Part shown: positions 35,701 to 48,038 of the stretch, in pieces
Position numbering within the stretch: the first letter of the stretch is position 1
Layout: the number at the start of each line of letters is the position of its first letter
Assembly (NCBI GenBank): GCA_011009095.1
Contig: VTPC01090882.1
Span: forward strand, 62,001 to 126,000
DNA length: 64,000 nucleotides
Reading direction: 5' to 3'
From: Ignelater luminosus
Taxonomy: Eukaryota > Arthropoda > Insecta > Coleoptera > Elateridae
The notes under the pieces: generated by a model
What the model was told of the DNA's origin: nothing
The model's input: only the letters and a program-made list of their open reading frames with translations
Database searches by the model: none
Position numbers and translations under genes: made by a program

Positions 35701-38499
35701 AAGAAATAGAAATTTTTTTATACAAGACCTTATTGTTGTTATTTAGTTGAACTTGTTCTATCAAAATCCCATTCTTCTTCAAAAAAATCAGTACAGAATA
35801 AATGACGGGTGTAAAAACTCATCTGTTTCGTGCATTATACAAAATATGTAGAATTTGTTCCAAATATTCATATGTACCTACAACCATGCTGTTTAAAAGG
35901 TTCACATTCTGAGATTTCCCAGCTGACTGATTTTGCTAGGGTTTTGGTTGGAGAGGAATCTTCTAATGCTTACAGCACTGGCTTATATTAAGATAATGCT
36001 TTGCAAGGAGTTTTTTTGTAAAGATATAGAGTTTTGTTAGATATCTCTGGGTTTATCCAATACTACATATAAAATATTTTCAGGTTTTACCAAAAATGAA
36101 AAATTCAATGAGATATTAATAAAAGAGGTCGAGATGTAAAAACAAACAATCTCACGTTCATTGTTAGCTATCGTATCGACTAGAAACCGTGTTTAGTTTA
36201 CTATGTACACCTCATGAAATCCAATTAATCGAGAAAAGTAAATGAAAAGAAACCCTAGCAAAATGAATCAGTAAATGAAATAAAGAAACGGCGGCTGTTT
36301 GCAAATCCATTTAAAGAGTCATTAATATCGTTCAATTCCGAAAGAACCGACAAGAGTGTAAGCTGTCGCTAACTGTAAAATGATAGGCAGTGCGAGAACC
36401 GCAGGTGGCGTTCGATTAAATAATCAAATCAAGGCTAAACAACAATGATTAGCGCGGATTATGTAACAAAGCTCGACCAGCTGCTCCGCCAGACTCCCAG
36501 CATAGCAAATGCCTGTATTTACATTGTATAATCGGATAGAAAAATACCCCCAGTGCAACCCAAGCTCACAAACAGACATCAATCATTGTCGGTTATACGA
36601 AATTTACGTGCACATAATACGCGGTTTTCATCTTGCTGTTCGACAATCTCCGTACCAAGTGGTGCCGTCTAGCAGATAATGTATGAGCGAAGCTTCTTAG
36701 CGATCGCGGTCGAAGAATGGATTTATAAGCAATCTGTCATAAAACACGATGGTTTTCTGTTATCTGTACACTAAATCACTCCCCCTTTCCGTATTTCGTG
36801 ACCGAGGATATGTTAAAGTGAAAAACGTTTACCATCCAACGTTGACAACAGTTTATCTGTACGCTTCGGATAAATCATGCCTGCAATTAGTAACGTCAAA
36901 ATCGCTAAAATGCAATTTTCAATCTGACAAGCTTCGCAGCACTAAATAGTAATAAACTTCGTATACATGCATCCGTTTCATTTATGTACCCACTAGCGAT
37001 ATAAAATCTGTTAACGTATCATTACTGAAAATGTCACTATTTCAACTACCAACAAAATAAAAACAGTTCATCACCATAAAAACTAACTGGTACATTTATA
37101 CGTCGTTCTAAAAAAAGGAACCAATTCCAAGAAAATAAAGTATATGTTAAGCTTAAAATGAACAATTCTTTTTATTTAGGTTGAAAGCTCAAGGCAAAAC
37201 TGTTTATGTATATTTAGAAAAAGATAAATCAATCATGCAAACTATGAAAAAGTTTAATTTAATCGTCCTGTCTTATTTCGGTTAAATAATCTCGATGGGT
37301 ATCTCCAAGGACAAATCTGAACACGAAAGCTTCAGTTTAAACAAAAACTGCGATTTTTCAAAATAACATAAACAAGCTGGGACTTTTCGTATCTGGCAAC
37401 CTTGAGAACTGTTAGATGGATGGTATATGTAGGGCAATATTTATAAGATATGTTCGTTTTTACTAATTAAGTTCCTTTCTTGATATCAAGGAAAAGAAAA
37501 AATGATTGATGTGGAAAAACTTTCAACGTTAGGAAAAAAAATTAGAAGGAAAATATATAACTGAAATTCGTATAACGCAACTAACTCTCGAAATTGTAGC
37601 TTTTTTAATTTTAAATACAATGTAACGTAACAGACTGAATAAAATTAATTTAGTCTAATTATATCATTTAATTAAACTTTACTTTGCCAAACCGAGATCT
37701 GTTTTGATCTAATTAACTGAATAATTACATAACTACCAATGTTTGGTCGTTAACTAAAATGTTTGCAAAAAAGGTTAACCAGCTTCAGTCAAAAAGTTCT
37801 GATGATGCGAAACAAATTTAACAGAGAGCAGTAAAATATTTATTGTAAAGCAAATTATCATTTTATTGTTTATCATTAAAATTTCCTAATTTCAAGAACG
37901 GTTTCGGACAGTTTAAATATACCATCAAAGCATCACGACAGTTAAAATGCAGTGACCTATTCAGCAGGTACTTACACTTTACAAAGCTGTCGTATAGCAA
38001 GCAGGAAATTTCCAGTTATACATATTGCAATATTGTCTTCAATAGAGAAAAATCCCAAACCGTATCATATTGAAACATCGTCATTTCATGTTGAGTTGAT
38101 TTGTCGCAGGTAGTGAAGTTGATTAATTTAATTGCCATGCGGTGGTGATTAACACTGAAATGCTGTGATTCTTCATGTAAATATAGTTGGTATTGCTTGA
38201 TATTTTAAATAACTAGTTGCTTTTGAAAGTTAACTAGGTACAAGTAAAAAAAAAAGCTTTCAGTTATAACAATTATTGATAAGTGTAGTGCTTAAAGCAA
38301 GCTTTTGGGTATGGTTGATTACAGTAATAGTTGATACTTTTTAGATTGTTCGGAATCTCGTGCCATTGTTCCTGGGGCGCAGCTTCAAGCATTAGAGATA
38401 ATTTTCTGGTGGTCAGAACAGACTTTTGCTTTCACTTCGTTAGCTTTAAATTAAAAAAGTTTTAACCAATCAGTGATACAGACTTTTACTTTACTTAAT
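29701..38499. other. Long AT-rich non-coding tract
   Basis: No recognisable coding region, RNA gene or transposon. One stretch, about 36,285-36,740, is clearly richer in GC and CpG than its surroundings and has no match elsewhere in the window. It is a candidate for a conserved non-coding or regulatory element, unproven. Confidence 0.5.
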
Positions 38500-40455
38500 C
38501 CTTGACCTCTCCTACCGGCATTGCCTGTGTCGAGCTTAGTACTACTCATGTCGTTTCTACTTTTCTTGTGTCTGCTATGCGTCTTCTCCTATTCACCCTG
38601 TCTCTTGTTTGTATTGCTGCCTCGTTCCAGTGTAGTTTCATCCCAGCTAAATATTTTCCTATGTCGTCGTTCCACTTTTGTCGTGGCCTTCCGCTTCTCC
38701 CTTCTTTCCGTCTTCCCATCTTCCATATTCTCCTTGTTAGCCTTCTTGGGTCTATTTTCAATAAATGTTCAAACCAGTGCAATGCGGTTTTTTTATTTTT
38801 TGTTTTATCGGATTTACTCCCAATCTTTTTCTTAGTTTTTCATTTCTTACTTTATCCATCAGTGTTAGTTCCGAAATCCTTCTCAGGTTCTTCATTTTCT
38901 TTGCCTGCAATCTTTTTCTTTGTTCTTTTGTCAGCGTCCATAGTTCCAAGCCATATGTTAACGTGGGGGTGTACAACACGTTATGCATTCTTATCTTAGT
39001 ATTTGTTAACAGTTCTCTTCTGTTGGTTATGTATTTATTCAGTTGGTAATAGAGTCTAGTTGTAGCTTTCATTCGCTTCCCCAGTTCTTCTTCTATCTTT
39101 CCATCTTCCGATAATACAATCCTTGAGTATTTAAACTTGGGGACTTGTTCGATTCTTCATTTTCCAAATATAGTTTTGTTTGTGTTTTAGTCTTCGTTAT
39201 TACCATGGTTTTGGTTTTCTCTGCTGTGATTATTAATTTCTTTTTTTAGCTTTTCGTTCCATATCTTCCAGTTCCACTCGAGGTCTTGTTTGTTTTTTGC
39301 CATCAACATTCAACACAATATTATCTGCTGAGAGTAGTTCGTTGATTCTTATTCGTTCAAGGTTATAATAGTCGCAGTAAGTTTTCCTGGTTTTCTGTTT
39401 GCAGATTTTGGCTATATCATCCATAATTAATATGAAAAGGTATGGACTGAGTGTACCCCCTTGCATGATTCCTGCCTTGGTATCGAATGTTTTTGATCTG
39501 TTGTTGTTGGTTCTTACATACTTCTTTGTACATCTATATAGGTTTCAAATGTTATCATTGAGCTTTTTACTGACGTGTTTCTTCTCCAGTTTTGTAGATA
39601 AGTTTTCTATCTCTACCTTCTCCTGTGTCTATTGTTCTTTCTACTAGTTGTTTTATAACAAATACTGCATCCATTGTTCCTCAGCCCATTCTGAAACCAT
39701 TCTGTTTTTCCATTAGTTCACTTTCCGTCTAGTTTTTTCAGCTTTTCCGTCAGCATACTTTCATATACTTTCCTTGCTGTGTTTAGTAGCGAGATACCTC
39801 TGTGGATTGGTAGTATTACTGCAAGTCCCCAGTCTTCTGGTATCTTGTTATCTTTTGTTATATTATTCAGCAGTTGTAGGAATATTTCTTTTCCCTTGTC
39901 TCCCATGTATTTTAGCATTTCCGCTGTTATTTCATCATGTCCTGGCGCCTTACCCACTTTGACTTTCTGCAAGCTCTTCGTTAGTTCTACCATTTTTATT
40001 GTCTTATCATCTTCGTCATTCACAATCTCTGTATTCTGTGAGGTTTCCGGTTGTCCTTCTTCTCTATCCAATCGCAAGTGGTTCTTGGGAGTACTCTCTC
40101 CACCTTTCCATAATGCGTCTATCGTCTGTGTTTTTTTTTTGTTATTATTCGTTTATATACGTGACTCCATTCTTTTTTCCTTTTTTTTAGGTTGCTCACC
40201 ACTCTATAGAATAATTTCTGGTTTTCTTTAAAGTTTCTTTCCATTGCCATACAGAATTTCTCCCGTGCTTCTCTTTTTGCCGCAGTTACTTTCTCTTTCG
40301 CTTGTCTTGCTCTTTCATAATTATCGTAAGATTCTGCCGTTTGTTTGTCCAGATAATTTTCCATGCTAATTTTTTTGTTGTTATGCTCTACTTTAACTCT
40401 TCCGACCACCATGCTGCTTGCTTTTTGTTTTGATTCCCGAAAAACTACAGTGACA
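38500..40455 (-). mobile_element. LINE copy 3, 5'-truncated
   Basis: Minus-strand LINE that begins inside the region between endonuclease and reverse transcriptase and runs to the C-terminus, the usual 5'-truncated form left by incomplete reverse transcription. The first recognisable word is KKQAAWWSEELK near 40,430. The last is the C-terminal block near 38,600. The 3' tail on minus (taagtaaagtaaaag, 38,500-38,485) could be its simple-repeat tail. Frames are broken at several points. Confidence 0.82.
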
Positions 40456-40463
40456 ATTTTCAA
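38546..40463 (-). pseudogene. LINE copy 3 reverse transcriptase, broken
   Basis: Ordered pieces on the minus strand: a Lys/Glu-rich linker (40,463-40,119) with ERNFKENQKLFYRVVSNLKK; the palm entry VGKAPGHDEITAEMLKYMG and IPEDWGLAVILPIHR (40,077-39,718); QGGTLSPYLFILIMDDI and ELLSADNIVLN (39,466-39,233), where the catalytic ADD has become ADN; TLTYGLELWTLTKEQRKRLQ (39,072-38,758); and MHWFEHLLKIDPRRLTRRIW plus GRSGRPRQKWNDDI (38,782-38,546), the C-terminal block of this LINE group. Frameshifts separate the blocks, and the Asp-to-Asn change in the active site would also abolish polymerisation. Confidence 0.87.
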
Positions 40464-43049
40464 AAATAAAGTACGTTATCAGGTTACAACACCAATACGT
40501 GTGGTAGTTGTTAAACTATCCAGGCAGTTTGAAGCTTTTAACTATCAAGATGAGACAAGAGTCTTATCGAAATAGTTCCATGTGGTAAGCTACCAGGGTG
40601 GGACGAGATATTTGGTAAATAGGCTGTCAGACCAAAATCTGCAGTAGTTATTAATCGATAAAAAACAACAAACCAAGAGCTACCAAGGTAGTTCTAAGTG
40701 CAACTGTTAATGCGGTTCTACATGTTACTGTCAAGGCGGTTCTAACTGCAACTATTAGAGCAGCCAAGGTTATCATTGCATGAGACAAAGTTGTACAGAG
40801 AGGTTAGCAAATAGAGTCTGTAACGACTGAGCTGTAATAAGCCTTCGACAATACTACTACTAGTAGTACCCTGGCTGTCCTGAGCGAAAAAAGCTAGAAA
40901 GATTTTGTCTGGGTTGCAAGAAATTGCAGCGTAGTAAGAAATGAAAGAAATGACAATCTGGCCAAGAAGTGTGCTATCCTCCCATTTTGCAAATCAGAGC
41001 CGGCTTTCCGTCTTCCGTTAATGTATGTAAGTAGATCCATCACAAACTGGACGTTTTAAGGATTTCAATCTGAATGAACTAAGAGAACAAGCTGTAGGCA
41101 AGCAAAACATCTAATTAAACTTCTTTTTGGCAGAAAGAGTTACTTAAGTAGTAGATATTAAAATTCATCGAATCAATTCTTGATTGAGAAAACTGAAAAA
41201 TTAAAAATTGGAACGGATAGAGGAAAGGTGCACAAGAATTGAGGAGAAATAATCTCAACAACTCGTTAACAAACGAAAAGCTTGTGCCTATTCTGAAAAC
41301 CATTGTAGAGAAACACATCAAACTATTTTCGTGCAAGTGAGTTATATCCATTCAATCCAAATGCGGTGGATTATTAAAGATGTACCTCTAATGTAATAAC
41401 ATACAAGAAGTTTACCGACATCATTGGAAACAACAACATAGCAAAATTTAAAGGAGTAGAGTATTTATCCCATAATTTTGAAGACTACTGTTTACTATAC
41501 AGGCTATGACAAGAACTTGAAAAGGAAAACCAAGATGATACCGACAGTCAAGATTTAAGATTTAGAAATGGTACAGCATCTAGAAGATAGTGCTCTGCAT
41601 CATAATAATCTTCAAGAAATTATATCTTGTGATGATAATACCAATACTTAACTCCACAGAAACTCTCAACAACCCAGATAATCTGAAAATTATTCATGAA
41701 TTACAAGATTGTGTATCTTACAAAAAAGACAGCATTTACAAAAAGATATCTTCTGATGATAGTATTGATATATTAGATGTCTACCAGGATTCTCGACTTA
41801 TGGAACTAGATCTTGGAGTTAAATTAGAAGATCAAGAAAATTTTAGCAAAATATATAGAAATAGACTCACAATTTCGGGTTGACAATGATGTGATATTGC
41901 AAATTTCTCAGTTGCTTTTACAACAAAAAGCATGCTCAACGATGCGCAGAAAAAAAACCTTACAAAAGTTTTGGCACAACCAGTAAAGCTTCCTTTTATC
42001 CTAACAACTTCATAATGTAAACAACTAAAGCTTGAAAAAGGAAGAGGAAAAGAAAAGAAACTCAGTAGCTAAAAAGGCAGAAAACAAAAAAGGACACCAG
42101 AAACTCATTTTAGATCATTGAAAAAGGAAATTGGCATAACAAATAATAATACGCAACAAAACAATTATATTACTATGGTGCGAAATGCCAAGGTATATTA
42201 AGCAACAAATCCTAGTTGGCCAATAAGAATGAGTTGCCCAATATTTCTTTATAAACTTTGAAATCTTTATAAATTAGTTATTTCCCAGATCATACAGTGT
42301 ATTGTTCTTAAATATTTCTGGTATTTTGGAGAAGAGGAACTGGGTCAGAAAAACGTTCGCTTTTTATTTTTTGTTTAAATCTGCTTTGCCAAAACAAGAG
42401 ATCGATCTTGAATGGAGCTTTTCGTTGTAGAAATGATAAAAAAGATGCTACCAATATCAGATATTTTACTTTGTCTTTTTTGTCTCAAATTTATCTGATA
42501 CAAGAGAATTCAAGTATGATAGTTTTTGGAATAAATGATGAAAAAAAGCTTTTAGAGTTGAGTTTTCCTTTCTTGCAAACCCTCTTGTAAATACTGTTTG
42601 TTTGGTGTTGGGACAAGAGATATTAAGATTAAGTATCGTTTCTAGATATCTGATGCAACAGGCTATTTTAATTGAATGATTTGCTATTGAACATGCAAAT
42701 TTTTTTTTCTATTACCTCCAATTGATATTTTTGGAGAGTGATTGGTTACGTCCATAAATATTAAAAATCAAGACTAAGGCTGAAACAAATCTGTAGACGG
42801 ACGTTTTTTGGAATTTTAGCAACCTTCTTGGATAGGTTATGACTTATGAGAATTCAGTCTCGACGTTACTACAGCTCTTGGTTCGAATTTCTATATTTTG
42901 TAAACCGATACCATCAAAAATTTTTCCCCTTTTGAAAGTTGTAGGAAAATCATAACTTCACTATGAATACTTGAACTGTAATAAGCTACAATAAGAAAGA
43001 GATCACTAGGACTACATTCTACTGTACTTCATGCAGTTTAACCTTTTCA
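40456..43049. other. Non-coding tract with a small 24-27-bp repeat
   Basis: At 40,690-40,780 three imperfect units built on ggttctaaNtgcaactNttaNNgc follow one another. The open frame at 41,590-41,883 (97 codons) and that at 42,408-42,590 have no recognisable domain. Nothing else supported. Confidence 0.5.
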
Positions 43050-43332
43050 GTCTACGTATTAATATAAACATGAGGCTGAAACAATCTTTTGTTGATTTAT
43101 TTTTGATTCTTCGATTTAATTAAATACGAAGAAAAAAGAAATTGTAACTGAAAAAAGCTAAAAAAGAGGCCTAATTTCCGTGTAAGCCAGAAATCGAAAG
43201 ATGTTCAATTCCGTAGCTCGAAGTCAAAGATGAGGGGGGAAGGTTCAAAGATAGAATAAAATAATAAACTTATACGAAATGCAAATACTCAAGGAAATTT
43301 AAAACAGAGTCCGGATATAACATAACATTACA
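43050..43332 (-). repeat. 3' LTR of the gypsy-type element
   Basis: It ends at 43,332 (plus strand attaca) and matches the 5' LTR back to about 43,062. The last dozen bases at its outer edge are degenerate, so the boundary and target-site duplication cannot be fixed. Confidence 0.82.
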
Positions 43333-43343
43333 CCCCCTCTACC
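43333..43343 (-). promoter_or_regulatory. Polypurine tract of the LTR element
   Basis: The minus strand reads ggtagaggggg directly before the 3' LTR start TGTAATG, the expected place for second-strand priming. Confidence 0.75.
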
Positions 43344-45079
43344 AAAGGGAGCTTCTTCCAAAACCTCCTCAAGTTGGAAGATCAAAGGCCATAATGTGCT
43401 ACTCAACAATGAGAAGCGTTACCAAGAAGGTAACCAACCATAACGGAAGAAATGTCAATTGGCAACAGAAAGGAGCGACAGGTTAACTAAACCGAAAAGA
43501 TCTACTCCAATTCGAAACGAACCCGAAGTCCAGCAAAAATATAAACAAGACAACAAAAAACCACCAAACTAAAAGTCTCAAAAACCAAACGAGAAAAACC
43601 AACACCAGCCAGAAAAGGGTCTAAAACCCAAAAGATCCTAAGGATCACGTTAAAGGGCCAAAACCAGAGACGATCACATGGTCATACTGAACAAAAAGGT
43701 AACACAAAAACAGAAAACATAAACAAACGTCCTCTTAAAGCACAAACGCAATGCTTAATTTAAACTAAAATAAACTAAACAAAAAACTATATACAAATGT
43801 CTCATTCGGTGCAATTGAAAATGTCGAAATAGATGACCACAATAAAGTATTGACTTCACTTCGAGTACACTCTACACAAAGATGTTACCCACCAACCTGT
43901 CCAAGATGTACTAAGAGGAAGAGAAATAGGGTTTAAAGAACCGGGGAGCAAAGATGTGAAAGCTCCAGGATTTCCCGTCAAAGCGCCCAACCAACCACCC
44001 ATGAGGTAGTGGAATATAACAATGGAAGGATTCAGCAAACCAGGGGAACAAAGATGGAAAAGGTCCTCTTAATTATCCTTAGGAGCGAGGATGGAAAAGC
44101 TCTCCGGCAACCATGTCAAAACAGAATCGTTAGACTCACACACAACAAGCACTTCCTCTGGAGAGGACATTCAACGAATCACGCGATCATCGCATCATGG
44201 GATTCCCACAACTCAGAAGACCAGCCACACATCAATCACAACTCTAAACGATACGTCACTAAATGGACCCAAAAACTCATAAGATGTTTAAACTTTAACC
44301 AAGGTTAAAAATGACTAGCTAGACTCTATTTGGCAGACTACTCGTTGTGGTGACGAAACAAAGTCAAATTGGGATTGAACTTTAAGTCTTAGACATGCTA
44401 GATGCCAGATTCATCCGGTGATTCATGCATCGAAGGAGAAACCTTTAGTAAAATTAAAAAAAGAAATGAACCTGCGCACTTAGGTACCAATATAGCATCA
44501 AATATGTTGTAACATCCCCTAGGGACGAATATCAACTCAAAAGGATACAATACTAAAATATTAAAAATAGACCTTAAGGTAGCAAATCCTGAATAACGGA
44601 CACCTAAAGGTCTCGAAACATCAATGGCCTCACGCATTGAACAACTAAAATCTGCAAAGATCACACAGCGAAACGACACTCAACACTTGACCAAAGAGAA
44701 CCTAAATGTAACGACAAAAAAGACAAATCGATTTCAAATGTCACGAGTCTACCAAAAGACTTAACACGGCGACACCGCCAGAATCTGTCACTATGACAAG
44801 ATATAAATCAGCAACACTGCTAACGAAAAGCTATAAAAGCTACAAAATAAAATTGAAAAGACAAAATCGGCAAACTGCAAACAAAATCGGGCCCCAACTC
44901 ATTGGAGTCCAGAAATCTGTAAAAGCCTCAAAACAAAGTGACCAAAAATCTAAACAGCCAACGGAAAAGAAAAAAAATCTAAATCGGACAAACTAAATCA
45001 AACCAAACAACTAAATGGTCAAAACACGTTGGGCAACAAAATCTTGATCAGCGATACTGCTAAGGAAACACTATAACAG

Positions 45080-45200
45080 AGGAAAACGAAATCGGTAAAC
45101 GACAATTAGCCAAACAACGAAATCGGTCAATGATAACTTAAATCAGTCCAAACGACTAAATCGGCAAAACGACTAAGTCGGCAAAACAACGAAATCGGTT
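45080..45200 (-). repeat. 17-bp repeats in the leader of the LTR element
   Basis: On the minus strand, cgatttcgttgttttgc, cgacttagtcgttttgc and cgatttagtcgtttgga stand head to tail, followed by looser copies. They start at the primer-binding site and fade further in. The plus-strand word is gcaaaacNacNaaNtcg. Confidence 0.75.
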
Positions 45201-45220
45201 CCACACGTTGAACGCCAAAA
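45201..45220 (-). promoter_or_regulatory. Primer-binding-like site of the LTR element
   Basis: The minus strand reads ttttggcgttcaacgtgtgg directly inside the 5' LTR. It differs at a few bases from the common gypsy form. It would be where a host tRNA primes first-strand synthesis. Confidence 0.6.
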
Positions 45221-45221
45221 C

Positions 45222-45512
45222 TGTAACGAGAAAATATAAACATGAGGCTGAAACAATCTTTTGTTGATTTATTTTTGATTCTTCGATTTAATTAAATACG
45301 AAAAAATAAGATTGTAACGAGAAAAAGCTGAAAAAGAGGCCTAATTCCCGTGTAAGCCAGAAAACGGAAGATGTTAAATCCCGTAGCTCGAAGTCGAAGA
45401 TGGGGAGGTCAAAGATAGAATAAAATAATGAATTTGTACGAAATGCAAATATTTAAGCGAAATTTAAAAGAAGAATCCGGATATGTACGCAATGTTATAA
45501 AATAACATTACA
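45222..45512 (-). repeat. 5' LTR of the gypsy-type element
   Basis: It is 291 bp long, with TG...CA ends. It matches the other LTR across its length with substitutions and small indels; shared words include catgaggctgaaacaatctt and gtgtaagccagaaa. The two LTRs have clearly diverged, so the insertion is not recent. Confidence 0.85.
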
Positions 45513-46487
45513 AAATCATCAAATCGCAGCACACATTTTGCATTGGCGACAACATCGAACTAAAAATTCCATCATTGATGAAAAAAGAAATAAACAGGTT
45601 CATACTGTGGGTCTTTTACACAAGTGGCTGAATGCATGCGTTCGTCTGGCGTTGGTGTTCATGCCTTAGAGTGACGGAGCACATGCGAATGAACCATTTA
45701 TCACAAACGACCGATACTTCATCTAAATGTATAATTGCTTGTGCATCATGGCATGTAGTATATCGCGCGGCATATTTTAAAAATAATTGACAAAAATGTA
45801 ACTACACATAATAAATATTACAATACTGGGGTTTCTGTTTATTAAAAACAATTTAAATAAATTTATCAGTTTTTATTGTTTAAAATGTGATCATTTATTG
45901 CCTATCTGTATGAACAATTTGATGGGTTTCTTAAGCATGTAGTTTGATACTTCTGGTTATTTTCTTCTAAGTAAGTACTTACGGTTAAATAGATGTCAAG
46001 TACTCCAAGTCGGTATTGATTAAAATTTAAAAAAAAAAATTATATTCAACACTATATATATAACTAACTAAGAGGGCGCCACTAAAATTCTTTTATATAT
46101 ATAGGTAAATACAGAGACATGCTCAGCAAACACAATTATATCGTAGCGATATCAGTGCGAGTTTATCTGTGTACAAACCTGTTTAATGTTACATAGCACA
46201 CTGCGCACATGTGCGTTATGTATAACGCGTAATGTCAGTTGCAGTACATCGCGATTACGTACCGATTATTACAAGCCGACGACATCCATCGTGCTTCAGA
46301 CTAGGTATATGCTTGTTGGTACATCGTCATAATTTTACGTGAATACATCGCTCTAATGTCTACGTTTCGAAGTACCTGTTTCGTTTAATTTTAAAAGACT
46401 ATGTAATATGCTAAATTACGTATTCGTTACGTCTACATTGTAACATTGTTCACATGTAACAAAGAGTATACCCCATTAATTAATTAA
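45513..46487. other. Non-coding spacer
   Basis: It contains an AT-repeat patch at 46,050-46,105 (tatatatata on both sides of a gagggcgccac core) and a CpG-richer stretch at 46,110-46,330. No gene seen. Confidence 0.5.
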
Positions 46488-46699
46488 AGTCTGGTCTTTC
46501 TACCTCCTTGTAAATTTATCGTCCACGTAACCCAAAACATTTTTCCAAGCTTTCGACCAATTTATTCTAGTCTATAGAGGTTGCAGGAAGACCAAAATAA
46601 ATTAGTCAAAAGTTAATACAACATATTGACCTTCCCCAAGTAAGAAAAGTCTCAAGTTATCTGACCGATAAATTTATAAGGAGGTGGAAAGACTAGGCC
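46488..46699. mobile_element. Short MITE flanked by TTAA
   Basis: It is 212 bp long, with terminal inverted repeats of about 44 bp: the left end reads agtctggtctttctacctcc, and the reverse complement of the right end reads ggcctagtctttccacctcc; both continue into taaatttatcg. TTAA stands on each side (46,484-46,487 and 46,700-46,703). There is no coding capacity. TTAA duplication is typical of piggyBac-type mobilisation, but the ends lack the usual CCC start, so the parent family is uncertain. Confidence 0.72.
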
Positions 46700-46703
46700 T
46701 TAA

Positions 46704-47857
46704 TCTAAGTGGTGCAAAAATTTCAAAATCTCTTAAATCATTCAAATTTGTTATCAAATAGACCTGTAGTTTAGGAATACTGCCATTCCGTTTTTAAACA
46801 AAAGTAAAAATTTGAAATTAAAGTTAAGAAAAGATCAAGGACATGCATTGCAAAACGAATAGCCTAGTAATATAACTAATTTGAATGATATTACACAGTA
46901 CTTTATTTTTGAAAGAAAATGCATTAAAAGTAATACTTGGATTAAAAGTTTTATTAAGTTTAAAAAAAAATACAAAACAATTCCAAAACCCATTAATTCG
47001 TTTTTGTCTTCTCATCCGTTTTTAATCTCCGTGCAGCATGGCGTGGTCCCTCGGAACAACATTGCTCAATTTCTGAAAAACAGAACAATTTATATATGCG
47101 AGCTATAAATATTACGATAAAAAGAATACCTTTGTCCGATATTCATCGTCTTGGTTCCAGCCATTCGGAGATTTCCACGTTGACGCAATCACAAATAACC
47201 ACGAATAACAGCAAATTCGTTGGTCAGAACATTTTTTTAGATTCTGGAGATCTTGCCTTTATAGCCAACTCCACTGATCTTACATAAAAAAAGTTTCTAA
47301 AAAAAAAGAAAACGAATGAACAAAAATAATTATGTGTAACAAACAAATCCGCATGTTCTTTATTTAATTTTCTAATTCTCTAAAACTTTTTTTTGTATCT
47401 ATTGGCAGCATTTGCTCTACCACTGATCTTTGATTGATTCATTAATCGTAATATCAGAATTTAAAATTTTTGTATCGCTAAAACTGCTGGTGTTGCTATT
47501 ATTGTCATTGATGCTATTATTTCTTTCATAGTAGTATTGTTTTCAATTTTGTCAAAGATTTTATTATGGTTGTCATTTTTATTATTGAATAATTGTAATT
47601 TATGTTTCGCTTTGATAATATTTTTGTACTGCCCTAATCTACGGTACTTTTGTCTAGTTGATAAAGTACTAAAAGGTTTTTACTTTATTCTTTTAGATAT
47701 TTTGCTTATAGTAAATTGTTATCCTTAAAAATACAGGAATCAATACAAATACCACATGTCTGAGATTGTATTCTACACTAAATTTTGACAGATGTCAGTT
47801 TAATTTTCTTATGAAATTATAACCTTATAAGAAACGTCATTACGAAAAAATTGAATG
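46704..47857. other. AT-rich non-coding spacer
   Basis: Overlapping small open frames on both strands (46,824-47,287 and 47,537-47,728) lack any recognisable feature. No repeat noted. Confidence 0.55.
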
Positions 47858-47859
47858 TA

Positions 47860-47889
47860 ACACATCGTTCAATAAGTCCCGAGACTAAC
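47860..47889. repeat. Left terminal inverted repeat of the mariner
   Basis: 30 bp, ending cccgagactaac, directly after TA. It is identical to the inverted right end. Confidence 0.96.
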
Positions 47890-48038
47890 CCAGAGATGGT
47901 GCTAGTAGTACCAAACTAGCCACGTTTCCCTAGAGTGCGAACCTTCACATGAAACGTGTAAAAATTTCACGTCGATTGGACCACAAACAGCAGAGTTATC
48001 GAGGTTAGAGTAAAGTCACTTTGTAATTTGTTTGAAAA

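Larger units (their letters stand above)
43050..45512 (-). mobile_element. Gypsy-type LTR retrotransposon without recognisable proteins
   Basis: Two direct long repeats (43,050-43,332 and 45,222-45,512) bound a 1.9-kb interior. Orientation is set by signals on the minus strand: the 5' LTR (45,512 down to 45,222) starts TGTAATGTTAT and ends CTCGTTACA; it is followed at once by ttttggcgttcaacgtgtgg, which resembles the gypsy-type primer-binding region TTTGGCGCCCAACGTGGGG. The 3' LTR is preceded by the polypurine tract ggtagaggggg. The interior has no gag, protease, polymerase or integrase motif in any frame, so it is either non-autonomous or too decayed to read. Confidence 0.82.

Noticed and set aside
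38502..40231. Several plus-strand hydrophobic open frames
   Set aside because: They are complements of the minus-strand LINE copy 3, whose motifs are clear.
41590..42590. Acidic open frames at 41,590-41,883 and 42,408-42,590
   Set aside because: I looked for a transposon domain across the region in several frames and found no convincing motif.
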